From Neckera pumila (lineage: Eukaryota > Streptophyta > Bryopsida > Hypnales > Neckeraceae), in assembly GCA_963969595.1 (NCBI GenBank), contig OZ018411.1:26857445-26921444 (forward strand): a stretch of DNA of 64,000 bases, given 5' to 3'. The notes beneath the pieces are model-generated. The model was given only the letters and a program-made list of their open reading frames with translations. It did not search any database and was not told the origin of the DNA. This document shows positions 47,365-59,965 of this stretch, piece by piece. The position numbers were made by a program, and so were the translations under genes. The first letter of the stretch is position 1. Every line of letters starts with the position of its first letter.

Positions 47365-48411
47365 ATGTTTCTCTATTTTCCAGGAATTATCTCTCATACT
47401 AGGATATTTGAGACTTACAGGGTAAAGAGAAGAATTCCCGATGTTTCTTTGTTTCGGGACTTTATTCTAACAACGAGCCTAAGTGCAAAGCTAGGCCATG
47501 ATCTTTTGAGAGCTAAGCATGTGGTGCCAAACATAGTAGAACGTAAGTGGCAAGGAATCCTGCCTCTATCTCATCGCTTACGGTGGAATATGGTCTGCCG
47601 TACTCCAAAAAAAGCAGGCTTACTTTGGCTTATTTGGCATCAAGCGGTGGCGGTTAATGCTTGGCGTGGACGAATCCATCATGCTATTGACACGGGGTGT
47701 CTAGTATGCCCGATGAGGTCTCATGAATCTGTTCTACACCGATTTTGGAAGTGTACGTCGGCACAACGAGCTTGGCAGTGGGGCATTCACATTCTAAATG
47801 TACTTATTGTTGGTAAGGATGCAAAGGGGCCGTGGCGACCTCTCACGTAGAAACAAGGGATCTTCTCAGGGCGGATTCCTTGCAAATTTGGTTCAGTTAG
47901 TAGCATATGGATGGATATGTGTATGGTGATCATGTGAACGTTGTGGATAGAACGGAATGACGCGGCGTTTAATGATGTCAAGTGGCACCATGCCAAGTTG
48001 GAGTAAGCGTATTTGATTGGAGATGGTTGATTATGGGCGTTCAGAGTGGGATTCAATTTGTACGCATAGGAAGGGCAGATCCAACCGTTGGATAGGAGCT
48101 AAGGGTCGTTTTGAGCTTTGTTGGACGCGTGATGATTTGTTTGCTATTATGGTTGATAGTTCTCCGAGGTGGTGTCTTTCCGGCCCTAGGGCCGGGTTTG
48201 TTTTCCAACCGCCAAAGGCAGTTGGTGCCTTGGTTGGACAATTCCCGCCCCGCCTGTGGTGGCGCTTAGTTTGTATTTTATTGTTCTTTTGTGTCTTGCT
48301 TTTGTTGCTTGCCCCACCCAAGCCGCTTGCGGCTGGGGTCTTGTTCCTTTTTCTTGCAGTAAAGGTCAATCTTTATTTGTGTCAAAATAAATAAATAAAT
48401 AAATAAATAAC
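47365..48411 (+). mobile_element. 5'-truncated LINE (non-LTR) with zf-RVT remnant and tail
   Basis: The frame from 47365 to 47850 encodes the end of a plant LINE ORF2: LRWNMVCRTPKKAGLLWLIW and the zinc-binding pattern CLVCPMRSHESVLHRFWKC (C..C, H..C), then AQRAWQW. The same frame continues after a TAG (47848-47850) and a TGA (about 47935) to LWIERNDAAFNDVKWHHAKL, another LINE hallmark. The 3' UTR holds GCCGCTTGCGGCTGGG and CTTGCAGTAAAGG and ends with an (AAAT)n tail from 48386. In-frame stops make it non-functional; at least one could derive from CGA to TGA, typical of methyl-C decay. Confidence 0.85.
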
Positions 48412-48989
48412 AGCGAGAAATTTGACTCATAGGGAAACTACACTACTTCACGACACTTGGAGACTTGAGACTCGGCGGGAAACTCACTAATCGCTGTACA
48501 TCTACCAATCCACCATCAGATCCATGTCAAACTATGATATAATTGAACTACCGGTTACGTATTAGATAACCGACAAGCCGCGGTAACGGCGAGTAGGTTA
48601 TCGGACATAACCGGTTGTTCACTTTTCAATCACAACCTTTGATCTTCATGATCCAAGGATGTAGGAAGCAAGTTGAAAGGAGAGAAGGCTATGAATTACA
48701 ACTTGTAATGGCAATGGTGATGGGTTGCGAATGGGACGGTGCCACGTGAGTGTTGAAAACTCAACAACCGGTTATGAAATCTACATTTCCTGCACTCAAT
48801 CTGGGTAGTCCCTAGCAGGTGCGCAAGGGTTCGAAACCAACGAGTCTCAAAATTGCGCGTCGGATCAGCATCAAGGTATGACACTATGACCTAATAGGAC
48901 TATTTGTGTCGAGTTCTTTGCTTTTGGAGCACAACCTACATCTCCAGCAACTGTTGGTGCCTGCAAACGGAGGTCGTTTACACATAATT
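48412..48989. other. Spacer, no recognised gene
   Basis: Several ACCGGTTA strings (48549-48615, 48770). A GGGTTCGAAACC string at 48826-48837 is B-box-like but lacks tRNA folding context. Confidence 0.4.
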
Positions 48990-49335
48990 CACATTCCTGT
49001 AGCGCACGGCTGGAGACAGGAAGAACACGGAACGACAATTCTGTGTCTGGTCCTTTAATACCGAAGTGAAAAATCTCACCACGCAACTTGTCACATTCTC
49101 TTGCTCCGAATTCACCCCATTAAAATTCAAGTCAGAAATTCTTCAGGTCAAATTGGATTTCAGCGAGAAATTGCTCTTCAAGTTTGGCTATGATCCAATT
49201 CTCATGAGAGCTGTATCAGTATAATCGTAAAATTCATGAGTGGGCATTACTAAGCTTCTGTAAAATTAATGACCGGATCTGGTTTTTGACCATATGTGCA
49301 AGTTGAAAAGAATTTGAGGAGTTGCCTACCTTCTA
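48990..49335 (-). repeat. Duplicated segment, inverted partner of 44210-44570
   Basis: See partner copy: the shared strings occur here in reverse complement and in the mirrored order. The minus-strand frame at 48871-49086 contains the related peptide and continues as a Val/Leu-rich stretch, without a known domain. Confidence 0.65.
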
Positions 49336-51010
49336 TGAATGTGAGTCGAAGATGTGTTGACCGATGACAACTTGATCCTCGACTTGTGATGAATTCGTTA
49401 GCAGCAATTTTCTTGTGGCTCCATGAATGTTGGTTTGATTTGTAATCTTTAGTTTTGGAGGAGCTCCTATCCCCATTGCTTTCCAGATGTTTACTTCAGA
49501 GATGAGAAGCAGTGCACAGTGATTCAAGAGATGCACTCAAAAAATGTACCGCAGATCGGCAAGGCATACAAAAGTTTTGCATTAAATCAAGAGAGTGGAG
49601 GGATAGTTCCTCCACCCCAACTCAAAATTTTGTCTCTGGCCACTGCGGAGTGAACCATCCATTTGTGTCTAAAATCATGAGCTCTCAAATTTCTATTAGT
49701 AGTCTTATTATCCTACCATTGATATAGATTATCAAAATATAGTTTCCAATACACATCATTTGTCTCACATATTCTACTATTGCTTGAACTATCCTTGTGA
49801 GAAACCTTATATTAACTACTTTAGACAAGCTACCACCCAATATAACTTTTGAACTCTCTTGCTCTCCCTAACTAATAGCAAATATAGAAAAAAGCTTTTA
49901 GTACCTTGTCACACAATTGTCAAATTGTTACAATGAGAAGCAAAAGCAACAACAACACAAGCTCAATCTGCATTAAATTCACAAGATTAGTCTTTATTCT
50001 CCCAAATAAGGTATATTCGTCGAAATTCAACATGTAATTTAAGGATAATACTTGCATGTCAAAATGTTCACAAAGAACAAGAATTGTATCAACCACAAGC
50101 ACAACAAAACACAACATTTCTGCCATTAGTTACATGTCACTTCGCACCTCTTAGTTGAATGAACATCCATTCACTCTTTTGGATGAACTTTGTTAGTAGT
50201 ATAGCAACCAACATTAGTTATAGAAATTCTTTTGTATACAATTGCACTCTTTTTCTTTATCAAAATACAAGATTATTGTCTTGACTATTTAATTGTATCA
50301 AAAATATAAGCCTCATAATTGAATTTGGACTTATGCAATCCATCAAAAGAAGGTCCGTCCACTAATGCTTTCTCTTTTAATATATGGGATATAGGTATGT
50401 GGACTTCCTTCTGTTGTGTCTATAATATAGTGGAGAGTCTTTTACACACCTAAGACTTGAGGGAATTTTTTGAGATCAACAGCCCAAACAATGTCGTTCT
50501 TTTCATCAACATATCCTACATCACGCATTGTAGCAAGTCACCATCCACAAGTGAGGTTGACAAGGTTGTAATAAACTTAGCCAGGCGTGGTCAAAGTATG
50601 AAGATTTTTGGAGGTAAAGCTATTGTAAATGCTATCTCGATTTTCTTTCTTTGGACAACATTCAAAATTTACAAAATCCAATTTCAAAGACTTGTACGTC
50701 AAAATCATGTGCTTATATGCCTTTCAACTTTTGGAATTATGCTAACAAGCTTGTTGAGAGTAGGTATAAAAAATTTCAACCCAATTGAACTTGTCTATTA
50801 TGGATGCCCAAAATTGCCCATCACTCAAAATAAACATTCTTCTGAGGCATAACTTTTTAACCAAGGCTAGGATTGGTCTTAAATTTTCTAGGCATAAAGC
50901 TAGTACTGAAATACACGTTTGGGCAAGAATTCAACAAATATTGGACTAAGAAGGACCTACCCAAAAGTGAAAAATGACTTGAAGTCATGCCTTAGGACTT
51001 CATTATTCTT
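49336..51010. other. AT-rich spacer, no recognised gene
   Basis: The ORF at 50457-50852 (131 codons, plus strand) is hydrophobic and AT-driven with no motif recognised. It could be decayed retroelement sequence. Confidence 0.4.
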
Positions 51011-51241
51011 TTAACCCCTAAACGTTGAGGAGGCCATAGAATGGCTGATGGATGACAAAGAATTAAACTCTACAGGACAGAAGTGCAACTATTCATCCTC
51101 AAAGTTTATTATGAAAAGGGGAGATCTTCTATAGTAGCTTGACTTCCAATAGATACTTTTGAATTTTTTAATGTAGATGATGTCACACGGTAATGAAACA
51201 GGATGATTTCCAAAGTCACCCCTTCGTCCTTTAAGGGTTAA
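51011..51241. mobile_element. Short TTAA-flanked inverted-repeat element, copy 2
   Basis: TTAA at 51011-51014 and 51238-51241 flank ends CCCCTAAACG and CGTCCTTTAAGGG; 231 bp. It is the inverted counterpart of 5236-5455. Confidence 0.8.
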
Positions 51242-53744
51242 GTAGCATTTTATAATACATCTTCACAATTCTGAAAATCTAGACAAATCCCCAATCCTTC
51301 CAAGGTTAATGGGTAAAAAACAACCTTAATACTTGGCAACAAAAGGTTTGAAGTTAAATTATCACATTTGAATTCAAATGATTATTCAAATGAATAAGGT
51401 AGCTACATCCAAGAAGCATTTGAGTAAGACTCCCATTATTAAATGGTCTTGTTGGGAGTCAAAAGACCTAACCTCTTATTCATTAACTTCTTATGAACAA
51501 AACATTGAAAATCAAGAATCTGCAGGTGTCAGTTTCAGAAACACGTTGCAACTGGTGAGAGCTAGCTTGTCATTAATTGCCCATAAAAGCAGACTTGCTG
51601 AGCACACTACTTCTACTGCGATCAACAAAGACTAGCAATGCCACAAGTTTTATGAGAAATTTCAAAGCAGCTATCAAGAGGAATCAGAATCCATTTAGAG
51701 CAGAAAACATACTTACAAGAGCAATTGTGGAAGTAAAGTTCATACGCATACTGTATAGTTTATCTCTGGAACTTGGAAAAAAATGCTTTGAAATCGCCTC
51801 TCCTTGTAAGGCCTTTCTCATATGTACACAACTCCGTATATTTTCAACCCTAAACCGACTGTACAGCTCGCAGTGAAACTATATGGAACTACCTAAATCT
51901 TGCTCGTAGATATTTACAGCTCAACTATTGAGTGTACACTACAAAGCTGTGCATAGATTAGATCAAATATAAGGTCCAAAGTATGTTGCACAAACGGCCC
52001 AATGACGCAGGTATATTTATGAATCTTCAGTACAGACATGAAGATGGAGAGAACACCTTCCAACGTTCTGCACCTTGAACCTGAAGGTTTTGCACCAAGG
52101 GTTGCAGTTAAACCCAGCACCTTCCAAAGCATCTTACAGAAGGGATTTCTAGAAGGGTGTCGGTTGTTCTCTTTCAGAGATAGGTCAACAGAGAGTTGAA
52201 AACCACAATTACAGTTCTGCAAGCTTGGTGCTTGGTGAGTAACTCACGCCCTGTGAGAGATGTTGAATGTCTTCATGGAAGTGTCCCATCATTATTTTCA
52301 AACTTCAAATTACGGTCAAAACCTTAGTCCACACTGAGCTTCAGCTGGATGGTAGGAAATTAACGCCACTCACCAAACTGTCCTGAAGATGAACGCCTTG
52401 CGACCAAGGTCCTCCGAGTGTTGTTCATGCTTTGCCGCCGTCCTGCTGACCCAGTGCCTGAACCGGAACCGGAACCCCTCCTGGTGTGTCTAGCCTCCAC
52501 GGGGTGTCTAGCCTCTACGCTGTGTCTAGCCTCCACGCTCTCCCTCTGCAAAGAATCCCTCTGCAAATCTCAGTATCAATCCACTAGAAGGCAACCAATG
52601 CAGAGGACAGTAGATCCAAAAGGAATCCTAACCCTTCCTACTCGTCAATATTTATTACCGTACAGGGGTCTCTATTCCAACTTAGAAAATTGAATTCTCC
52701 CTCCAAATTTTGGCATGTTTCATTCCTACATTGGTTGAGACCTACGCAAATCCCACTTGGAAATTAGATTCTGGCACCTAGAAAAGATGAAATAGAGAGC
52801 CCCCATAATCCGAGGTGCTGCGGCTCCGTCTACAAGCTAGCGATGACTTACATGACTGGGGTTGAGCAGCCCATGGCACGGCACAACACACTATTGCACC
52901 CGTGTGATTTGATGTGTGATCTGCATTGGGTAGCAAAATCCTCTCTCCCCTCTTCAACGAGCTCTTCCTTCTCGGTGCCTACGCAATATCCATTCATGGC
53001 GTTATTACTCTCACATTCATTGGCCGACAACGGCGACAATATTGATATTCCTTCAATCACTAATGACTCCCTCTTGCCTGACACCGTTTGAGTGGATGAT
53101 GCTAGTGTCATATGCTTAAAGTGCCAACTATACGAAGAGTATTAGGTGCCACATACTCTCGTGCCAAGGCTAGGACTGTCACGACTACCCTCAACCCTCT
53201 CGAATTGCATTCTCACTGAATACACATTCCATTTTCAGAATCTACCAGCTTGAGTACACATCTGATTGGACAACTTTCACATGTCTGAACACATGTGACA
53301 GTCGCCCCTTTGTCCCCCAAGGTAGTGCAATTACAGAAAGCCTATTTACTACTTAGAAACTGGTTTACATTGCAACGACAATACAGAACTAAAGTATCAT
53401 AGTTGCATAAAAACACGTTTCCTAATTTCGGGGGTCCATTTCAAATGAGCTCTGCGCTTCCACCTTACCAGTTGTTGCATCTGGCTCATGAGATACTAGC
53501 TGTACATGCACTTCACCAAATCTTCTGTCTCCTATTATGCACATCTAACCGATTGAAATAGGCCCCCAAAACTTCCGGAAATGCGTTTCATTGGAACTAT
53601 TTACGGTGACAAACCAGGCTGAAGAAGCCGAGAGTCATGCCGATCCAATAAAACAAGACAGGCACTAAAAACTCTAATTCCAGCAGAACGAATTCGAATC
53701 AAGCAAAAGAGATGAAATGAGATGGGCATGACATGAGCAACTGT
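51242..53744. other. Spacer downstream of the kinase gene; possible transcribed but unrecognised sequence
   Basis: Less AT-rich than the desert. On the minus strand, ATG near 52434 opens MNNTRRTLVARRSSSGQF and runs into a plausible donor (G|GTGAGT at about 52377-52383), so a first exon of an unknown gene is possible, but no convincing second exon was found. 52843-53111 is open on both strands without a motif. The rest shows nothing recognisable. Confidence 0.3.
52478..52540. repeat. 21-bp tandem repeat, three copies
   Basis: The unit TGTGTCTAGCCTCCACG plus 4 bases is repeated three times with few changes. In the minus-strand frame it gives VEARH repeats. Confidence 0.7.
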
Positions 53745-56171
53745 TCAAAAGCAAATTTCAAAACGAGATGAGGTGAGATGGACTGGAACCGCAAATCGTA
53801 CCGAATTTTCAAGGAGCGGCGATTTGTCACCCAGATACTCAACCAACACGCGCCCGTCCTCCTTGAGCCGGAGGTACTCCACGCAAAAGGGACCTTGGCT
53901 TCGCCTCGGATCGCGAGCAGGAAGAGGGTGCTTGCTAAACATGGCAGGAGTTCGCAATGTTACATTCCACTCCGCTGTCAACGTGATCTCGTCGTCGACG
54001 GTGAACTCGCGGCTGCTCTTGGCGTTGTACCACCACAAGCCCTTTTTCCACAGAAACGCGCCGTTCAGCGTCGCCTCGATCTTGTTCAAGCCGAAGTTCT
54101 TGGGTGTCGGCCAGATCTTGCACCGCAACGCGATTCGGAGGTTATTCCCCACTGTGCACTTCACCAGAATCGTGTTGTCTTTGATCTCATACGTGGGAGA
54201 CCTGCAAAAACGCACAAACTCTGATCAACTTACTGTACGAAATCCCTTTTCATCGGGATCCATTTTCGGATGTTGGAATCCAAATGATACATATTCTCGT
54301 GCGAAAAATCTTCTTGAAATTGCGGACAAGACTCACCAGAAAAACTAGCATTCTAATTCGCCTTGACCTCTTTAATTTGAGTGCGTGGAGTCCCAAAAAA
54401 ATAACTATGACGAAATTTGTAAGTGTGTCAAGTGTGCTATAGTGATGACCGTCTGGCAAGTGTGCAAACTGTTCCAGAATGTCGAATGACGATTTATAGA
54501 AGGTTTAAGAGAAGAGGTCTGAGAGTAACGGAGACCATTCAAAGGAAATAAAATGAACTCCTTCCCATTGAGCTTGATATAGGGTTTGCAGGAATGGGAG
54601 ACGAGATGAAACCCTACTTACCCGTTGCTACTCCGAGCGAATACCGAAGGCGCAATTGAACGCTCGTTGAAGGAGCTGAAAGTGGAGCCATTGCTGCAAG
54701 TGAAATCCAGCGACGTCTACAAAACAGAAACAACGAAACAGGCACGGAACCCATGAGAAATCTCTGAGGCTTTAAGATGTAGAAACAATGCGGAAAGGCA
54801 AGTGGTGTATGTGATGCTTACATCCAGGCTGCTTTCGGAGCTGCCCGAATATTCCTTGCAATTGGCGTTGTGCAACCACACCACCACTTCTTTCATGGAG
54901 GGCCTCTTCTCCTGCCTATCCTCCACGCACATCTGCGCCACTTTCACCACATCGTACAACTGCTCGTAAACCACGTCCGCGGGGCTAATCCTGGCGTCCA
55001 CCATGCGAGGCAGCAAATGCCGCATCACGGGCTCCTCAATGTCTAAGAAATCCTTGCACCAAGTCACCAAGCTGACGCGCTGCTGGATGGCGCGCCGTCC
55101 CGTGATGAGCTCCAACAACACCACGCCATAGCTGTACACATCGATTTTATCACACGGCACGCCGTTGATGAGGTACACGGGGTCGACGTAGCCGTGCGTA
55201 CCCCGTACGCGCGTGGAGACCGTGACTTGATGATTCGCGTGCAACGGTTTGCTCAACCCGAAGTCCGCAATCTTCGCCTGCCTGTCCTCGTCGAACAAAA
55301 TGTTGCCCGCTTTGATGTCGCGGTGCACCAACGAAGGACTGGCGTGACTATGCAGATACTCCAGCCCCTGCGCTACCTCCGCCGCGCAGCGCATGCGCGC
55401 CTTCCAGTCCAGATGCGCGTCGTCAACGCCGCTGTGCAAGTGCTGGTCAAGGGAGCCGTTCACCATGTACTCGTAGACGAGGAAGAGGTCGTCCTCTTCG
55501 ATGCAGAAGCCCAGAAGCGCAACAAGGTTGCGGTGATGCAGTCGCGAAATCGCATTGAGCTCTGCCCAAAACTCCTTCTCCACCACCTCCTGGCTCCGAT
55601 TTTCCAAGTTGTGGAGATGCAACACATTGGTACCCTTCTGGAGACGCTTCACGGCCAAGGCGCGCGGCGGATCCTCGGGGAGCGAGTTCGCGAAGTACAC
55701 CACCCCTTGCCCGCCTTTTCCAAGCTCCCGATGGAAATTATTCGTCATAGCCAGGATGTCCGGCAACGTATACTCGCGCACCGCGCCCACGGTGGACGTG
55801 CGGTACAACAAGCGCGGAAGGCTGATGGACGACATGATGAGCGGAGGAGGCGTCTGAACCTCCGGCACGATCACGATCTCTTTCCCTGTCGTCACTTTCT
55901 GGCTCGCCTTCCAGAACAAACCCGTCGTGACGCCCACAACAAATATCACCAGAAGCGAAAACGCGCTGCTCAGGCTCGACTCCATCTCCCGACGGCTCCC
56001 GAACGAGTAATACTCCGGCGGCGGCTTGTACGACCACACGTGGGGAGTTTTCGTGGCGATGTCACTTCGGCTGTACAACGCCCCGACGTCGCCGCTCACA
56101 TACAACGCCATAGCCAGAAAACTTGCGACCAACCCAGTGTGCCATGCTTCAACTCCTGCCAGAGATTTCAT
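53745..56171 (-). CDS. Receptor-like protein kinase with an unrecognised C-terminal domain, three exons
   Basis: Probable plasma-membrane receptor-like Ser/Thr kinase. Exons: 56171-54822, 54716-54622, 54201-53745, with introns GTAAGC..TAG and GTAAGT..CAG in matching phase, giving about 633 aa. A signal peptide at residues 1-30 and a short ectodomain (about 31-68, no LRR or other domain) precede a TM segment at 69-87 (SAFSLLVIFVVGVTTGLFW). The RLK/Pelle-type kinase spans about 146-435: GKGGQGVVYF loop, AVK Lys174, HRDIKAGN with Asp285 (RD kinase), DFG 303-305, GTHGYVDPVYL activation segment. All catalytic residues are present. Residues 451-633 are an extension with W/Y/F-rich alternating strands (LNGAFLWKKGLWWYN, ITLTAEWNVTLR) and no family I recognise. 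ATG 56171 is used because the longer frame opens with TTG and this ATG starts a good signal peptide. The ligand is unknown. Confidence 0.88.
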
Positions 56172-57174
56172 CGCCTCACTGAACCTCCAACGATCAAACG
56201 CCTCCGCATCCCAGCTCACCCACTTCCCCACCAATCCTTATCCCCAAACCTCCTCACCTCCTCACATCTCCCCAAACCGGGCTCTTCATCAAAATTCGTC
56301 CTACCCCTGTTAAGATCATCACAATCACGCCACTTCCTGTGCAACGAATTCCTTCGCGAGCTTCCTGTCAACCACCCTAAACCCAAATCATCCCCAATTC
56401 TGAATCCCTCATCAGAAACTCCCCTTCTAACATCTTCCCCTCATCACAACAACCCCTGTTTCTCATTCTCCACTTCCACCCGAACCCCATTTCCATTGAA
56501 TCAATTCCAACCACAGCGGCAACCACATCAGTACCCCCTGTGCGTCAGCTCCTCGTACCACTTACGGAGGTACGAGCTCGCGTTGATCAATGCGAACCTT
56601 CCAATAATTCACCTCCCCCAGTGCCAACTTTGTGTGTGAGAATGTAAACTTCGTGTACTGGGAATGATAGAGACGCCATGGACGCCACTGTTGTTGGTGA
56701 TGGTGTTGCTCTTCTTCTCCGTAGCGGACAGGAATTCTGTGTCTGCGGGAGATGCTTGGCAGCGACGGCTGCAGCTAAGTTAGGAGTGTGATGAGGGTAC
56801 ACTTCACTTGAAGAGAATGCTGGAGTGGGGGCTGGGAGTCTAGAAGACGAAGGAGCTCAGCTGGTGGGGATCAGGAGCGAGAGGGAGAGGATTTGACGGC
56901 TGCGATCGCGCGATGGCGTGACTGTCAGCGCCGGCAGCCTTGTCCTTTGTGTATCTAATAGCACTACAGTAGTGTGCTCTGTGCCGTTGCCACAGCCAAA
57001 AGAAAAGTAGTTTCCTATAATTTTTGAAGAAGAGGTTTTGACCATGGCTGACGAGGTTTTAATTTATTAAAACCTCAAAATTCGATAACTTTCTCACTTT
57101 AGGTCCAAATGTCTAATAGCCATGGTCAAGTTTGACCTTCGAAAATTGGTGGGGGCTAGGAGAATCCATGACAT
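56172..57174 (-). promoter_or_regulatory. Kinase 5' flank with upstream ORF
   Basis: On the minus strand a 30-codon ORF (ATG 56679, stop 56587-56589, beginning MASLSFPVHEVYILTHK) lies about 420 nt before the kinase ATG and could be a uORF if the transcript starts upstream. The segment 56172-56500 is purine-rich on the transcribed sense strand. A stretch at about 56962-57012 (GTGCCGTTGCCACAGCCAAA) is shared with 18205-18250. The promoter position is not determinable. Confidence 0.35.
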
Positions 57175-57475
57175 TTGAATAGGGCAATGCCCGTGGAAGA
57201 GGGAATTGCAAAAAGAAATGTGTCAACAAAGAGGGTAGAGTTCAACGAGGAGACGCATTTTCCTGCACAATTCCCAATTAAAAGGTTGGCTATTGCTTAG
57301 TATAAAAAAACACCAAAAAAATGTGGGAAATGAAAGAGATGATATCGTATTCTTTAGATGAACTGAAAACTTTCTAGATGAAGAATCCGTAATGCCCAAT
57401 TATATGGATGATCCTACATAATGCATTGATTACGCAAGGTATCTTATCTAATAAATGAACAGGGGATTTTTTAGT
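57175..57475. repeat. Degenerate third copy of the GC-richer dispersed repeat
   Basis: TAGGGCAATGCCCGTGG, GATGAAGAATCCGTAATGCCC, TGATTACGC and GAACAGGGG follow the order of 45392-45677, with about 20-30 percent divergence by eye. Confidence 0.5.
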
Positions 57476-59619
57476 GGAGGTTTCCGGGAACCTAGTGGAA
57501 GGCCATCTTCTTGGACAAACATGTGAAGTTATCAGAATGATAGAAAAGATGGATTAGGTAATGCTCAAGAGACAAGGAGGCTCGAGAGTATTGGGGGACA
57601 TGAAGTCAAGTCCCAATATTTCATCTCGAATGTCTATAAATGTACTTTTTGCATATCTTGGGATGTAAAAAGGAGGAAAATGTCATGAGAATTAAGGCTT
57701 TGTGACTATCCAATAAAAAGGCAAATCTACCTTGAAAATTGGGCTTGGCATTAATATGGTGAAAGAATTAAGTACATTGAATAGGAGTATTAAGGGGAAC
57801 CACACTAATTAATTGAAATTCCACACTATATAAATATCTACCTTGGATTGTACATCTTGTCTAAAATATGTACAGTTTCTAAAGAAAGGTCCCTTTAATT
57901 ATTTGGTCACCTTAATATCCCTATTCAGTGTAGTAGGAGCATATCATTGGAAGGTAACCTAATTGTGACTTGGTTTCAAAAACGTTCCATCTAGATTCTT
58001 GTCTAAAATCTAAGTCCTAGGAATATAAGAGCTTGGGTTTGATTTCAAATTTTCCTATTTTCTGTACTTTGAAAATTCATATTTTATTCATACATTGTCC
58101 AAAAAGTAAAAGCAAAGAAAATTTAGAATCCCCTATTGACTTCTAATAAGATTCAATAATAATTTAGATGATATAATAATGAAAACCAAACTCAAATGCT
58201 TTTTAGACAACTTTAGGTGTACTTGCCTTATACAAGCTTAATTTCCACCTCAAACGATTGTACTTACTTTTTTGAATATCTACTAAATTCTTCTTTGATT
58301 ATAACTGTAGAACACTAGGACAAATATCTTCGGAATACAAAAAAATAAAGTGCTTGAATCCTACCTCCATCAATTTCCAAAGTGATTTGCGTAGGTGGAA
58401 TCTAGTTTGTAATTGAAAATGAAAGAGTCCTCCTTCAGTGAGTAATGTTATGAAAGAATAGTGGCAAGGTTTTCATTTGAGCAATACAAAAAGTGATCTT
58501 TACTAGAATGATGAAGTTTTTACATCTTTAGACATGGATGAGAACATGCAAAATATGAATGTATTCATCTAAAAGTATATTCCTATATACAAAAGAGCAA
58601 TACCAACCTAAGATTTTATAGCAATTTAGCCATTTGTCCATTGAAAAAAGAAGAATAAACCACCAAATATTTACTTTGAATTTTTGTACTTCCTTTTGTA
58701 CAATTTTTTTTCAAGCAAATAAAATGCAGAGCAATGTTCAAGATCCCCTAGGCATCTTTACGGATAAAATGAAGTATTTTTTAGAGTAGTAATGACTATT
58801 CTAAAAATAGTACTTGTTTTACCTTTGAAGGGACGACATTCAAATTTTGAACAATGGATGATTGCAAATATATCCCAAACACATACAACCTTTGGACTTA
58901 TATCTATATAAATATTTGTATATTCTTGTATTAGCGCTTTTACAATGTAGATTTTTACAACTCATTTTTACGTATCTTTTGTAATTCAAGAGGTAAAGTA
59001 TATTTGACCTTAAAAACTGGTTTTTAGTTCAATAAATGACTCTCCAAAATGTCTTTATAAATAAATAAAGTATTTTTATGAAAAAATCACCATAATTGGA
59101 ATATGACATTTTAAACTTTAAAAAAAAATTCTTGCAACAAATCTTACAATGAATTTATTGATTGTGGAGAACACCTAATGCTACCAAATAAAGTGATGAA
59201 ATTGTCACATTTTTAAAACTAAAAAATCTTGTGAAATGAACCATAGAAAAGCTACAATTTCCACAATGTTTTTGATTATCATGTAATAAGAATAAAACTA
59301 TATTTTGTAAAAAGAGATGCTAAATTGTTTTAAAACCATTCGTTCAAAAGTAGTTGAATAGAGAAAAAATCTTATTAAATACTTTTATTTTTTATAAAAC
59401 AACAATAAATACTCAATGGAGTTTTGTCAATCTCACCCTTCAATAGCTTTGAATTTCTTCAATATGACAACTATTCATGGACGACAACTTGCAAAGGTCA
59501 AGTGCAACCTTTCTAAACAGATTATTTGAGACTCTAATGCACCAGGTATCAAATCTTGGAAGTCCACAGGGGCACTATAGTTACCTCCAATACTAGCACT
59601 CTAGGCATTAGAAAACAGA
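57476..59619. other. Very AT-rich spacer, nothing recognised
   Basis: No ORF above 60 codons, no clear inverted repeats and no splice patterns. Confidence 0.55.
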
Positions 59620-59965
59620 TGAACCCTGGAAGAGGCCATGAGTCTTAGGAACGCAGAAGACGCAAGTCGGAAAAAAAAATAAAAAATAAAAAATCCCGAA
59701 AGCAAACTGCAGGCGCGGAACAGTAGGGAACAGTTCAACTAAACAGTTTAAAAAATATTAAAAAACAATATTATTAAAAGAAATTCAAAATTACAGAATG
59801 GCATGAGTGGTGCCATGTTAGATTGCAATCATTACAATTTTTTTTATTTTTTTATTTTTTTTTATTTTTAAATTTTTAAATTTTTTAAATTTTTTTATTT
59901 TTTTAAAAATTAAATTTTTTTTTTTATTGTAATCATTGAATGCAATCACTGTTGAGTTCCTTTGA
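59620..59965. repeat. Repeat with long A/T-run middle
   Basis: GAGGCCATGAGTCTTAGGAACGC then a tract of alternating T and A runs (59835-59935). The layout resembles 46437-46690 (GC-richer edges, TGCCATGT motif, A/T-run middle). Confidence 0.4.

Noticed and set aside
48017..48394. 125-codon ORF with a hydrophobic C-terminus
   Set aside because: It lies in the LINE 3' end and reads through the 3' UTR and tail; the apparent membrane segment is encoded by repeat sequence.
48826..48837. B-box-like GGGTTCGAAACC suggesting a tRNA gene
   Set aside because: The preceding 60 bases do not form acceptor, D and anticodon arms.
50457..50852. 131-codon ORF
   Set aside because: AT-driven composition and no motif; likely chance or decayed repeat.
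52360..52566. Repeat-containing basic protein on the minus strand
   Set aside because: The upstream half of the frame is a 21-bp tandem repeat without its own ATG; only a possible first exon from ATG near 52434 remains and no downstream exon was found.
55194..56639. 481-codon plus-strand ORF
   Set aside because: It is the antisense shadow of the kinase gene; its frame is arginine/histidine-rich and has no domain, whereas the minus strand has an intact kinase.
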